DNA of 32,068 nt from Catenulispora pinistramenti (GTDB taxonomy: Bacteria > Actinomycetota > Actinomycetes > Streptomycetales > Catenulisporaceae), in contig NZ_JAAFYZ010000111.1 of the NCBI RefSeq assembly GCF_018274385.1, positions 1 through 32,068 on the forward strand, given 5' to 3'. The notes beneath the pieces are model-generated. The model ran no database searches. It was not told the origin of the DNA and saw only the letters and a list, made by a program, of their open reading frames with translations. Position 1 is the first letter of the stretch, and each line of letters starts with the position of its first letter. Positions 20,023-27,758 of the stretch are shown here, one piece after another. Made by a program: the position numbers and the translations under genes.

Positions 20023-21336
20023 CTAGGCGAGATCCGGTCCGGGTGTGTCGACGCCGTCCCGGGTCTCCAGCGCTCGCGAAGCCTCGTGGCCGAAGGCGGC
20101 CCGCAGTTCCATCTCCTCGCGCAGGACGTCCGCGAACCGCCGCACGCCTTCCCGGATCCGCTCCGGCGTCGGGTAGCAGTACGACAGGCGGAGCGAGGAC
20201 GTGCCGAAGCCGTCGGAGTAGAAGCCGGTGCCCGGGACGTACGCGACGCGGGCCGTCACCGCGCGGGGCAGCATGGCCTTGGAGTCCAGCCCCGGGGGGA
20301 GGGTGACCCAGACGTAGAACCCGCCGTCGGGCTTGGTCCACGTGACACCCGCCGGCATCAGATCGGAAAGCGCCGACAGGGTCGCCTCACACCGTTCCCG
20401 GTACATCTCCCGGAACGCCTTGATCTGCTCGCGCCACGGCTGCGTGCCCAGGTAGCGGGAGACCAGCATCTGGGAGAAGGCCGGCGGGCACAGGTCGGCG
20501 GCCTCGGCGGCCAGCGTCAGCTTCTCCCGCACGGCGTGCGGGGCCAGCGCCCAACCGACCCGGAAGCCGGGGGCGAAGGTCTTGGAGAACGAGCCGAGAT
20601 AGATGACGTTCTCGGTGTCCAGCGACCGCAGCGCCGGGTAGATCTCGCCTCCGAAGCCGAGCAGCCCGTAGGGGTTGTCCTCCAGGATCAGTATCCCGGC
20701 TTCGCGGCAGATCTCGATGATCTGCGGCCGCCGCTCGACGGCCATCGTCACGCCGGCCGGGTTGTGGAAGTTCGGAATCGTGTAGAGGAACTTGATGCGG
20801 CGGCCGGTGGCCTTCACCGAGGCGATCGCCGCGCGCAGGGTGTCCGGCACCAGGCCCTGGTCGTCCATTTCCACGTGGACCACCTGTGCCTGGTACGAGG
20901 CGAAGACGCCGAGCGCGCCGACGTAGGAGGGGCCCTCGGCCAGGATGACGTCGCCCGGGTCGATGAAGATCCGGGTGACCAGATCCAGCGCCTGCTGCGA
21001 GCCGACGGTCGCGATCACGTCGTCGGGGTGGCCCTCGATGCCCTCCAGGCGCATGATCTCGCAGATCTGCTCCCGCAGCTTCTCGTCGCCCTGGGCCCCG
21101 CCGTACTGCATCGCGATGGTGCCGGACTCGCGGACCAGTTCCTCGGCCACGGTCGCGATCGCGTCCATCGGCAGCGCCGCGAGGTTCGGCATGCCGCCGG
21201 CGAGGGACACCACCTCCGGCCGGGAGGCCACGGCGAAGAGAGCTCGGATCTCGGATGCGGTCATCCCGCGGGTCCTGGCTGCGTAACGGTCGACATACGA
21301 GTCGAGCCGGGAACCCGGACGCTGCGGGAGTTCCAT
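20023..21336 (-). CDS. PLP-dependent aminotransferase, class I (2-aminoadipate/aromatic type)
   Basis: This fold-type I pyridoxal-phosphate enzyme has 437 residues. It shows NFHNPAGVTM, the cofactor Asp/Tyr region LILEDNPYGLLGF, the Schiff-base lysine in GSFSKTFAPGFRVGW, and the C-terminal Arg region GTSSLRLSYCYP. It resembles the LysN/ARO8-like group of aminotransferases that act on 2-aminoadipate, aromatic or branched-chain amino acids; the substrate cannot be read from sequence. The ATG start has AAGGAG six to seven bases upstream; a longer open frame upstream has no similarity. Actinobacteria often carry such a gene near parAB. Confidence 0.9.
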   Translation of the reverse strand: MELPQRPGSRLDSYVDRYAARTRGMTASEIRALFAVASRPEVVSLAGGMPNLAALPMDAIATVAEELVRESGTIAMQYGGAQGDEKLREQICEIMRLEGIEGHPDDVIATVGSQQALDLVTRIFIDPGDVILAEGPSYVGALGVFASYQAQVVHVEMDDQGLVPDTLRAAIASVKATGRRIKFLYTIPNFHNPAGVTMAVERRPQIIEICREAGILILEDNPYGLLGFGGEIYPALRSLDTENVIYLGSFSKTFAPGFRVGWALAPHAVREKLTLAAEAADLCPPAFSQMLVSRYLGTQPWREQIKAFREMYRERCEATLSALSDLMPAGVTWTKPDGGFYVWVTLPPGLDSKAMLPRAVTARVAYVPGTGFYSDGFGTSSLRLSYCYPTPERIREGVRRFADVLREEMELRAAFGHEASRALETRDGVDTPGPDLA

Positions 21337-21584
21337 ATCACTCTCCTTGGAGTCGGAAGGTGGATGCCTGTTCACCAAGTCAAGCAGGCAAAGCCATCTT
21401 CCCGGGGGCTTGTCCGCCTTTTCGGCGACGTGTGACAGGACTAACATCCCCTTGGCGGAACGCCGCATAGGCAGCTCAGCGGCGGGTTTTCCGCTGGTCA
21501 TCGCCGATCTGATCCGGAAGGAGCCGGCTGATGCGCAGACGGATCGCCTCAGGGCTTAAAGGCCGGCTCACGATCCGGCATGCG

Positions 21585-22337
21585 CTAAACGTCGCGCTGT
21601 GGTTCGCCGGCGGCGTCCTGGCCGGGTTCGGCAGCGGCGTCCTGCGGCCGCACCGGGTCACGTGGGTCGACCGCGATCGCTCGGAGGTGCAGGACGGTCT
21701 CGGTGGCCCCCGACCCCAGCCGCCGCGCCCACGACGAGCTGATGGTGTCGAGCTCGGTGTGCGGCACCAGCCGGACGTCGGCGAGCTGCCAGCCGAGCGC
21801 GGCCAGACGATCGGCCAGTCCGGTTGAGGCCACCGCCTCCGGGGTGAGTTCGGGGAGATCGCGGATCTCCAGCGGGATCGGATCCCGCCAGATGCTGGTG
21901 CCGATCGAGATCTCCAAAGGCGCGCCAGGCTTGGCGACCGCACGAAGCCCGGACAGTACGTCGGTCTCCCCCAGGACCACGCCGCGCAGGAGTTTGCCCC
22001 ACGGCATGAGCACCGTGACTTCGTCGGCGACCCCGTGCAGCGCGGCCGGGACCGTCTCGATCGCCGAGCTCACCAGAACCAGGTTCGGGGCCCCGCCCTT
22101 GGCGGGCTTGCGGGCCGCCCGCACGGCGGTCTCGGTCATCCGCTGCCACGCCGGATCGACGCCGATCACCAACCACTCCGGGTGCGCGACGGCTTGGCGG
22201 TAGGCGGTGCGGGCGTCGCCGGTGCCGACGTCGACGAGGACCCGCTCGGCGGCGGCCAGGGCGCCGGCCAGCTCCGTGGGAGCCAGGTCGGTGAGCTTCT
22301 TGCCGGCGAGGACTTTGAGGGCGGCGGTGCGGGTCAT
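21585..22337 (-). CDS. 16S rRNA (adenine1408-N1)-methyltransferase, KamB/NpmA family
   Basis: Family members methylate N1 of A1408 in the ribosomal decoding site and block many aminoglycosides (kanamycin, apramycin). The 250-residue protein shows the SAM site VDVGTGDARTAYR (35-47) and GVDP, then KPAKGGAPNLVLV. It retains the two tryptophans that stack the flipped base in NpmA: W113 in MPWGKLL and W203 in SSWARRLGSG. The last 25 residues are an extra polar tail. The ATG overlaps the upstream stop by four bases, so it is translated with the DUF371 protein. No aminoglycoside biosynthesis gene is nearby. A homologue, CacKam, is known from Catenulispora acidiphila. Family assignment is firm, but activity is inferred. 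Confidence 0.9.
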   Translation of the reverse strand: MTRTAALKVLAGKKLTDLAPTELAGALAAAERVLVDVGTGDARTAYRQAVAHPEWLVIGVDPAWQRMTETAVRAARKPAKGGAPNLVLVSSAIETVPAALHGVADEVTVLMPWGKLLRGVVLGETDVLSGLRAVAKPGAPLEISIGTSIWRDPIPLEIRDLPELTPEAVASTGLADRLAALGWQLADVRLVPHTELDTISSSWARRLGSGATETVLHLRAIAVDPRDPVRPQDAAAEPGQDAAGEPQRDV

Positions 22338-23356
22338 GTCTGGTCCTGCTCGTTGAGAAGCGCGTAGAGCCGTTTGCGGGTGAGCCCGAAGGGGGCCAGG
22401 GCTTCGGTCAGGGTCCTGGGGGCGATACCGGCTTCGGTGAGGGCACGGGCGACGGCGGTCAGGTCGACGGGTTCGGCGTCGGACGCGGCCGGGCCGACGA
22501 CGGTCAGTACGCCGGGCGTCTGGACCGCGGCGGCCGCGGTCGTAGGTGTCATGGCCGTGCCGAGGTCGAGTTCTGAGGTGTCCTCGATCCAGACGTCCCG
22601 CCCGGCGAAGAGCGCGGCAGAGCTCGCCACCGGCATGTGGAACACGACCGGTGTCAGAGGAAGCGTGGAGAGGCGCTGAGGGCTCCCCAGGTAGGCACAG
22701 GGGTAAGGAGGTAGGCCCGTGGCCAGAAGCGCTTCCAGCGGCTTGTGCGGCCCGGGGACCGCGACCCGGGCTCCGGCGGCGGCCGCTCGTTCGAGCACTG
22801 CGTTGGTCGCGGCGACCTCCTTGGGCGGTGCGTCCTCGGCGATGGTGAGGTCCACGGTTTCCCGTGAAACATCGATGGTTTCCCGTGAAACAAGGGCCTT
22901 CGCGGCGGGGAGCCGGGTGCGGTCGCCGAAGGTGATCCGCAGCAGGGGGCGCTCCGGCCCGAGCTCTTCCACGGTGAGGGTCACTTCGCGGCCCGGGTCG
23001 GCGAGGGCGGCGGCGAAGTCGTCCGGGAGGTCGTCCGCGGTGAGCGTGGAGTCGACGGCCAGGGTGTCGGCGTCGAGGGTGCGGCTGCGGCGGATGACGG
23101 CGCGGTCGGTGAGTGCCCGCCGCGGATTGAGTGTGGCCTCACCGATGAGGGCGGGCAGCCCCGGGGTCGCCAGGGTCAGCCGGACCCGGCCGCGCAAGGG
23201 GGCCAAGTTCGGGTCCAGGACGGTGGCGACCGCGAGCACACATGTCGCGCGCGGCGTGATGGCCGGCTCCGCGGTCAGCTCGAAGGTCTTCGCGTGGGTC
23301 GCCCGGATCGCCGGGTGGCCGCGGCCGACGAGGACGGCTTGGTGGGGATGGGGCAC
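22334..23356 (-). CDS. DUF371 protein with RsmI-like C-terminal region
   Basis: The 340-residue protein appears to have two parts. Residues 8-145 resemble DUF371, a family of unknown function best known from archaea (GRGHPAIRATHAKTFELT, then TCVLAVATV). After a linker at 156-167, residues 175-335 resemble part of the RsmI tetrapyrrole-methylase fold: GARVAVPGPHKPLEALLATGLP, YLGSPQ, TPVVFHMP, and a C-terminal AL..FGLTRKRLYALL helix. The N-terminal RsmI half with its TPIGNLGD-type motif is missing, so methyltransferase activity is doubtful. The linker is encoded by two parS sites. The GTG start is set by the DUF371 alignment; the ribosome binding site is weak. It overlaps the A1408 methyltransferase gene by four bases. 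Confidence 0.72.
   Translation of the reverse strand: MPHPHQAVLVGRGHPAIRATHAKTFELTAEPAITPRATCVLAVATVLDPNLAPLRGRVRLTLATPGLPALIGEATLNPRRALTDRAVIRRSRTLDADTLAVDSTLTADDLPDDFAAALADPGREVTLTVEELGPERPLLRITFGDRTRLPAAKALVSRETIDVSRETVDLTIAEDAPPKEVAATNAVLERAAAAGARVAVPGPHKPLEALLATGLPPYPCAYLGSPQRLSTLPLTPVVFHMPVASSAALFAGRDVWIEDTSELDLGTAMTPTTAAAAVQTPGVLTVVGPAASDAEPVDLTAVARALTEAGIAPRTLTEALAPFGLTRKRLYALLNEQDQT
22857..22891 (-). other. parS pair 15 and 16, inside the DUF371 gene
   Basis: Perfect sites at 22857-22870 and 22878-22891 (both minus orientation), offset by 21 bp. In the gene they encode VSRET twice, separated by ID, exactly at the junction between the two predicted domains. Confidence 0.93.
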
Positions 23357-23486
23357 GGTTCCAGGGTAGGGGCGCGATCCCGGGCTCAGCTCCCGGTGAC
23401 CCGCCGGTCGGCGGTGAGGGGAGGGCCAACGGATACCAGCGGGCGGGTCCGGGTGACTTGTTCGGGACCCGCCGACGCCCGATCGC

Positions 23487-24629
23487 CTACTGCGCGCGCA
23501 GCTCGGCCAGCCGCAGCACACCGGTCGGGGAGTCCGACTCCGGCGGCAGGTACAGCCGCTGGACCGCGATCACTATGGCGTCGGCACACGACTCGCGGAA
23601 CCGCTGCGAGGCGAGCAGGGCCGCGTCGTGCGGGCTGGTGAGGTAGCCGAGCTCGATCCGCACCGCGGGCATCTGCGTGTAGCGCAGCACGTCCCACGTC
23701 ATGCCGTGGGTGCCGAGGTTGGCCAGGCCGGTGCGGGCCGTGATCTCACGCTGCACCAGGCCGGCGAACCGCTCGCCGGTGGGGGAGCTGTGCCCGAAGC
23801 GGTCGTTGCCGTAGTAGAAGGCCGCGACGCCGGAGGCCGCCGGGTTGCTGTGGGCGTCGCAGTGCAGCGAGATGAGCAGATCCGCACCGAGCTCGTTGGC
23901 CTTCTCGGCGCGGCGCCGGTCGTCCGGGCTGCCGCCGGGGCCGTGCGACATGTACGTGGTGACGCTCAGCTTCTCCAGCCGGGTCTTGACCCGGTCGGCG
24001 ATGTCGAAGACCACCTCGGCCTCGATCAGGCCGCCGGCGCCGACCCCGGAGTCCGGGCCGCCGTGGCCGGGGTCCAGGACCAGGGTCTTGCCGGGCAGGG
24101 CCGGACCGGCGCTCTGGATGGCCTCTGATTCGCGCATCGCGTGCAGCAGGCCGCCGTGCGCCATCCGGCGGTTCAGGCGGTTGAGGGCCTGCACGGTCGC
24201 CAGATCGGTGACACCGGTCGCCGGGAGCCCGACGTTGCGCTGGAACTCGCGGACCGCGCCGACGGTGGTGGGGTCGTAGGCGCCGTTGACCCGGCCGCAG
24301 TCGAAGCCGAGGGTGAGCAGCGAGCGCTGGAGTTCGGCCACGTCGTCGCCGAACGGCGGGTCGGCCGCCGGGGTCAGGTCGCGGTCGCCGAGCCGCCAGG
24401 AGGCTTCTTCCAGCAGCCGCATCGTGCCGGGGGTGACCATGCCGTCGACCGTGGTGCGGCGGGTCTGCTGGAAGTGGCGGACCGCGGTCTCCACCGCCTC
24501 GTCGAAGACCGGTTCGCCTTGGGCGGGGATGCTCCCCGCGTCGATCAGGCCGAGCCGGGCCAGGCGTTCGCGGATCGCGGCCACCGCGGGACCGGAGTCG
24601 CCGCGGCGGTAGGTCGGTTCAGTGGTCAC
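23487..24629 (-). CDS. cwlM: CwlM-like N-acetylmuramoyl-L-alanine amidase-fold protein
   Basis: The 380-residue protein has two peptidoglycan-binding repeats (about 8-75 and 95-150) followed by an Amidase_3 domain (about 180-360). No signal peptide or membrane segment is visible, so it should be cytoplasmic, as is mycobacterial CwlM, which regulates MurA and MurJ after phosphorylation by PknB. Zinc-ligand and catalytic positions are present: His189 (DPGHGG), Glu203, His256 (SLHCDAH) and Glu326 (IELGY). Amidase activity therefore cannot be excluded. The position next to trxAB and the murJ genes matches Mycobacterium tuberculosis. The GTG start has AGAGGA just upstream. It has a terminator before it and so needs its own promoter. 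Confidence 0.85.
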   Translation of the reverse strand: MTTEPTYRRGDSGPAVAAIRERLARLGLIDAGSIPAQGEPVFDEAVETAVRHFQQTRRTTVDGMVTPGTMRLLEEASWRLGDRDLTPAADPPFGDDVAELQRSLLTLGFDCGRVNGAYDPTTVGAVREFQRNVGLPATGVTDLATVQALNRLNRRMAHGGLLHAMRESEAIQSAGPALPGKTLVLDPGHGGPDSGVGAGGLIEAEVVFDIADRVKTRLEKLSVTTYMSHGPGGSPDDRRRAEKANELGADLLISLHCDAHSNPAASGVAAFYYGNDRFGHSSPTGERFAGLVQREITARTGLANLGTHGMTWDVLRYTQMPAVRIELGYLTSPHDAALLASQRFRESCADAIVIAVQRLYLPPESDSPTGVLRLAELRAQ

Positions 24630-24676
24630 GGTCCTCTACCCTACGCACTCTGCCACTCGCCTCCCGCGCAAAGCCG

Positions 24677-24702
24677 AAGGGGCGGTCAAAAGACCGCCCC
24701 TT
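24677..24702 (-). terminator. trxA terminator hairpin
   Basis: A perfect 11-bp stem (24677-24687 with 24692-24702) with an AAAA loop lies 18 bases beyond the trxA stop. The flanks are short A/T runs, so it could work in both directions. Confidence 0.85.
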
Positions 24703-24720
24703 TGACGAGCCGACTCTGGT

Positions 24721-25047
24721 TCAGCCGACGTAGTCAGCCAGGTCCTTGAGCAGCAGGGCCTTCGGCTTGGCGCCGACGATGGTCTTCACGACCTCGCCGC
24801 CGCGGTAGACGTTCAGCGTCGGGATCGACCGCACGCCGTACTTGGCCTGGGTGAGGGGGTTCTCATCCGTGTTGAGCTTCACGACGTCGATCTTCTCGCC
24901 GTGCTCGGCGAAGATGGCCTCCAGCACCGGGGCGACCTGGCGGCACGGGCCGCACCACGGCGCCCAGAAGTCGACCAGCACCGGCTTGTCGTTCTTCAGG
25001 ACCTCCGTCTCGAAGGTCGCGTCGGTCACTGCGCGGATGTCGCCCAT
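24721..25047 (-). CDS. trxA: Thioredoxin
   Basis: This is a 108-residue cytoplasmic dithiol reductant with the active site WCGPC in FWAPWCGPCRQVAP (about residue 32) and the cis-proline in RSIPTLNVY. It has the usual length. AGGAG lies seven bases before the ATG. It follows trxB by 107 bp with a parS site between, and is closed by a strong terminator. Together with trxB it forms the NADPH-thioredoxin couple. Confidence 0.97.
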   Translation of the reverse strand: MGDIRAVTDATFETEVLKNDKPVLVDFWAPWCGPCRQVAPVLEAIFAEHGEKIDVVKLNTDENPLTQAKYGVRSIPTLNVYRGGEVVKTIVGAKPKALLLKDLADYVG

Positions 25048-25113
25048 GGTGTGCTCCTCGTGTAGTTCCTCATGTAGTCGGCGTCCGGGGTGGCGGCGCC
25101 TCTAAATCGAATA

Positions 25114-25149
25114 CAGCCCCGTGAAACCTCGCGATGTTTCACGGGAAAC
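25114..25149. other. parS site 17 with a degenerate partner
   Basis: A perfect site lies at 25136-25149 (plus). At 25114-25127 the last ten bases of the minus-orientation sequence (CCCGTGAAAC) are kept, offset by 22 bp. The pair lies between trxB and trxA and is the outermost of the cluster. Confidence 0.82.
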
Positions 25150-25154
25150 GTCGG

Positions 25155-26108
25155 TCAGACGGTGACGGGCTGGTGGTGCGCCAGCTCGGACAGGTGCCGT
25201 TCGGCGTCCAGCGCGGCGGCACACCCGGTGCCGGCCGCGGTGATCGCCTGCCGGTAGGTGTGGTCGACCACGTCGCCGGCCGCGTACACGGCCGGCAGGC
25301 TGGTCCGGGTGGTCGGCGAGTCGACCTTGATGTAGCCCTCGTCGTCCAGGTCCAGCACGCCGCGGAACAGCTCGGTGCGCGGCAGGTGGCCGATCGCCAC
25401 GAACAGCGCGCCGGCCGGCTTCAGCGTCTCCTCACCGGTCTTCAGGTTGCGCAGCAGCACCCCGGTCACGTGGGCGTCGCCCTCGATGCCGGCGACCTCG
25501 GAGTCCCAGACGAAGGAGATCTTCGGGTTGGCGAAGGCCCGCTCCTGCATCACCTTGGACGCCCGCAGTTCATCCCGGCGGTGCACGACGGTCACCGTCT
25601 GACCGAAGCGGGTGAGGAACAGCGCCTCCTCCATGGCGGTGTCGCCGCCGCCGACCACGACGATGTCCTGGCCCTTGAAGAAGAAGCCGTCACAGGTGGC
25701 ACACCACGAGACGCCCTTGCCGCTGAGCCGCTTCTCGTCCGGCAGGCCCAGCTCCTTGTACGCCGAGCCGGTCGAGACGATGACGGTGTGCGCCTCGTGC
25801 ACGGTGCCCGCCGAGTCGGTGACCTTCTTTATCGGCCCGGTCAGGTCGACCGCGGTGACGTCGTCGAAGACCAGCTCCGCGCCGAACCGCTCGGCCTGCT
25901 TCTGCATGTTGTCCATCAGATCCGGGCCCATGATCCCCTCGGGGAAGCCCGGGAAGTTCTCGACCTCGGTGGTGTTCATCAGGGCGCCGCCGGCTGTCAC
26001 GGAACCGGCGAACACCAGCGGATTCAGGCCCGCACGCGCGGTGTAGACCGCGGCGGTGTACCCGGCGGGTCCGGAACCGATGATGATGACGTTTCGGATC
26101 TCGCTCAC
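25155..26108 (-). CDS. trxB: Thioredoxin reductase
   Basis: This FAD- and NADPH-dependent enzyme reduces thioredoxin. The 317 residues show the FAD site IIIGSGPAGYTAAVYTARA, the redox cysteines in SWCATCDGFFF, the NADPH site VVVGGGDTAMEEALFL with HRRDELRAS, and the second FAD motif VYAAGDVVDHTYRQAITAAG. The GTG at 26108 is chosen by homology (VSEIRNVIIIG); an upstream extension of 17 codons has no similarity. It is followed by trxA. Confidence 0.97.
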   Translation of the reverse strand: MSEIRNVIIIGSGPAGYTAAVYTARAGLNPLVFAGSVTAGGALMNTTEVENFPGFPEGIMGPDLMDNMQKQAERFGAELVFDDVTAVDLTGPIKKVTDSAGTVHEAHTVIVSTGSAYKELGLPDEKRLSGKGVSWCATCDGFFFKGQDIVVVGGGDTAMEEALFLTRFGQTVTVVHRRDELRASKVMQERAFANPKISFVWDSEVAGIEGDAHVTGVLLRNLKTGEETLKPAGALFVAIGHLPRTELFRGVLDLDDEGYIKVDSPTTRTSLPAVYAAGDVVDHTYRQAITAAGTGCAAALDAERHLSELAHHQPVTV

Positions 26109-26217
26109 GTGAGCCTGGCCTCTCGAATCCTGGGGCGACTTCAGTGCCGGTTGGCTCAACCGATCCTAGGCAAGATGCATTCCCGGCCGCGCCACGTGGC
26201 GGGTTTCACACGAGGTG

Positions 26218-27072
26218 TTAAGGGCGGGGGATCGTGGTCTGGGTGACAGCTTGTCCGGTTTTGCCCGAAGTACAGGAATCGAGGTCCACGACATACACGT
26301 CGGCGACCGTCGTGCTGCCGGGCTGCGAGTAGACCGACAGCGACGCCGGCTTGCCCTGGTACTGGGTCTGGGTGTGGGCCAGCAGCTGTGCGCCGCTCGG
26401 CACCGAGCTCGGCAGACACACCGGGCTGCTCCCCTGGGACGTGCCATTGGCCGGGGCCGACATGTGGCCACCGATCAAGTCCTCAGCCTGCTGCTGAATA
26501 GTCAAGGTGCTGTCTGTCGTGCTCGACGAGCCGTGGTCGGGACCGACGCCGACCTGAGGTGACATCCCCGGGCCCGGGGCCTTGTCCGACTGGGAGCCGA
26601 CGCCATCAGGGCGGGTGACGGCCCCGTTCGCGGCCGCGCTGTCGGCATTGCTCTTGGCCTCGCCGCTCCCGCTGTTCAGCGCGACGATCCCGCCGATCCC
26701 GCCGACGATCACCAGCGTCGCCCCGGCCAGGCTGCCCAGGGCGATGCGGAACCGCCGGCGGCGCGGCCGGGCGGCGGCATGGCCCGCCGGGACGGTGTCC
26801 GCGGCCGGGGCCGTGCTCAGCGGCGGCTCGCGGTCCAGCGCGGCCTCGACACGGATCATGACGTCCTGCGGGATCGGCACCGGCGGCAGCAGATCGGCGA
26901 GCCCGGTGTCGCCCGCGATCAGGGCGAAGTCGGTGGAACACAGCGGGCACGAGGCCAGGTGGGCCCGGGCCGACTCGGTCGCCGGCGGATCGAGCAGCCC
27001 CTCGAACAGGTCCGCGAGCTGGTCCGGGTCGAGGTGGGTGCCGGGCTGGGAAGCGGCGGGATCGGTGATCAT
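26218..27072 (-). CDS. Zinc-finger anti-sigma factor for SigM
   Basis: The 284-residue single-pass membrane protein begins with a ZAS-type anti-sigma domain (about 15-75) whose zinc motif reads HLASCPLC (His38, Cys42, Cys45). A basic stretch RPRRRRFR is followed by one transmembrane segment (about 109-131), then a Ser/Gly-rich extracytoplasmic domain with two widely spaced cysteines (PVCLPSS and DSCTSG) that could form a disulfide. The start overlaps the sigM stop (ATGA), the usual sigma/anti-sigma pairing. By analogy with RsmA of mycobacteria it would hold SigM at the membrane until a thiol or envelope signal. Confidence 0.88.
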   Translation of the reverse strand: MITDPAASQPGTHLDPDQLADLFEGLLDPPATESARAHLASCPLCSTDFALIAGDTGLADLLPPVPIPQDVMIRVEAALDREPPLSTAPAADTVPAGHAAARPRRRRFRIALGSLAGATLVIVGGIGGIVALNSGSGEAKSNADSAAANGAVTRPDGVGSQSDKAPGPGMSPQVGVGPDHGSSSTTDSTLTIQQQAEDLIGGHMSAPANGTSQGSSPVCLPSSVPSGAQLLAHTQTQYQGKPASLSVYSQPGSTTVADVYVVDLDSCTSGKTGQAVTQTTIPRP

Positions 27073-27746
27073 CCGGCCCTGCCTCCTTCCCGTCGATCTT
27101 GGCGCGTCGGAACTTTGACGCGCGCCGCGCCCCCTTGGTTCCCGCTTGGTTCAGCCTTCCCCGCGGGCGGCGGTGGGTCTCCCTCGCGGAGATGTCTCAG
27201 GAGTGGCAGGAGTTTCGCCCGGGCCCGGGCGCAGCGGCTCTTGACGGTTCCGGGGGCCACGCCCAGGGTCCGGGCGGTCTCCTCCACGCTGTAGCCCTCG
27301 ACGTCCACCAGGACCAGCGCCACCCGCTGCTCCTCGGGCAGGGTGGCCAGCGCCGACCGCAGGGCCAGGCGCAGGTCGGTGTTGGCGATGTCGTCGGTGG
27401 CGGTGGGCCGCGCGTACTCGGTCTCCACCTCCGGCAGCGGGACGGTGGGCCGGCTGGTACGCCGCCGCATCCGGTCCAGGCAGGCGTTCACCACGACCCG
27501 GTGCAGCCAGGTGGTGACGGCCGAGTCGCCGCGGAACGAGCCGGCCGCCCGGTACGCCGAGATCATCGCGTCCTGCAGCGCGTCGGCGGCCTCCTCCGGG
27601 TCGCTCAGCGTGCGCAGCGCCACCGCCCAGAGCCGGTCGCGGTGCCGGCGGAAGAGCTCGCCGAAGGCGTCACCGTCCCCCTCGACGTGCCGGGCCAGCA
27701 GGGCCCGGTCGTCGAGCAGGGTGAGGTCGGCGCGCTGGGGCGGCAT
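27069..27746 (-). CDS. sigM: ECF RNA polymerase sigma factor SigM
   Basis: This 225-residue extracytoplasmic-function sigma factor has region 2 at about 25-95 (FGELFRRHRDRLWAVALRT, then DALQDAMISAYRAAGSFRG, with core-binding and -10 recognition) and region 4 at about 130-180 (LPEEQRVALVLVDVEGYS, then ARTLGVAPGTVKSRCARARAKL). The C-terminal 40 residues are a polar tail. It is named SigM from position, since sigM, its anti-sigma gene and trxBA lie together near the origin in mycobacteria and Streptomyces. It begins 12 bases after the pseudokinase stop, without a clear ribosome binding site, so it is probably translated from a polycistronic mRNA. Confidence 0.92.
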   Translation of the reverse strand: MPPQRADLTLLDDRALLARHVEGDGDAFGELFRRHRDRLWAVALRTLSDPEEAADALQDAMISAYRAAGSFRGDSAVTTWLHRVVVNACLDRMRRRTSRPTVPLPEVETEYARPTATDDIANTDLRLALRSALATLPEEQRVALVLVDVEGYSVEETARTLGVAPGTVKSRCARARAKLLPLLRHLREGDPPPPAGKAEPSGNQGGAARVKVPTRQDRREGGRAG

Positions 27747-27758
27747 GGTCGATGCGGA

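Noticed and set aside
21531-21827. A 98-codon plus-strand frame with GGAAGGAG before its ATG and a hydrophobic stretch near its start
   Set aside because: Most of it is antisense to the C-terminal part of the A1408 methyltransferase gene, and no similarity is visible. The ribosome-binding-like sequence alone is weak support.
23357-23486. Possible small gene between the cwlM-like gene and the DUF371 gene
   Set aside because: Only 130 bp are available, and no start with a ribosome binding site or conserved peptide is visible.
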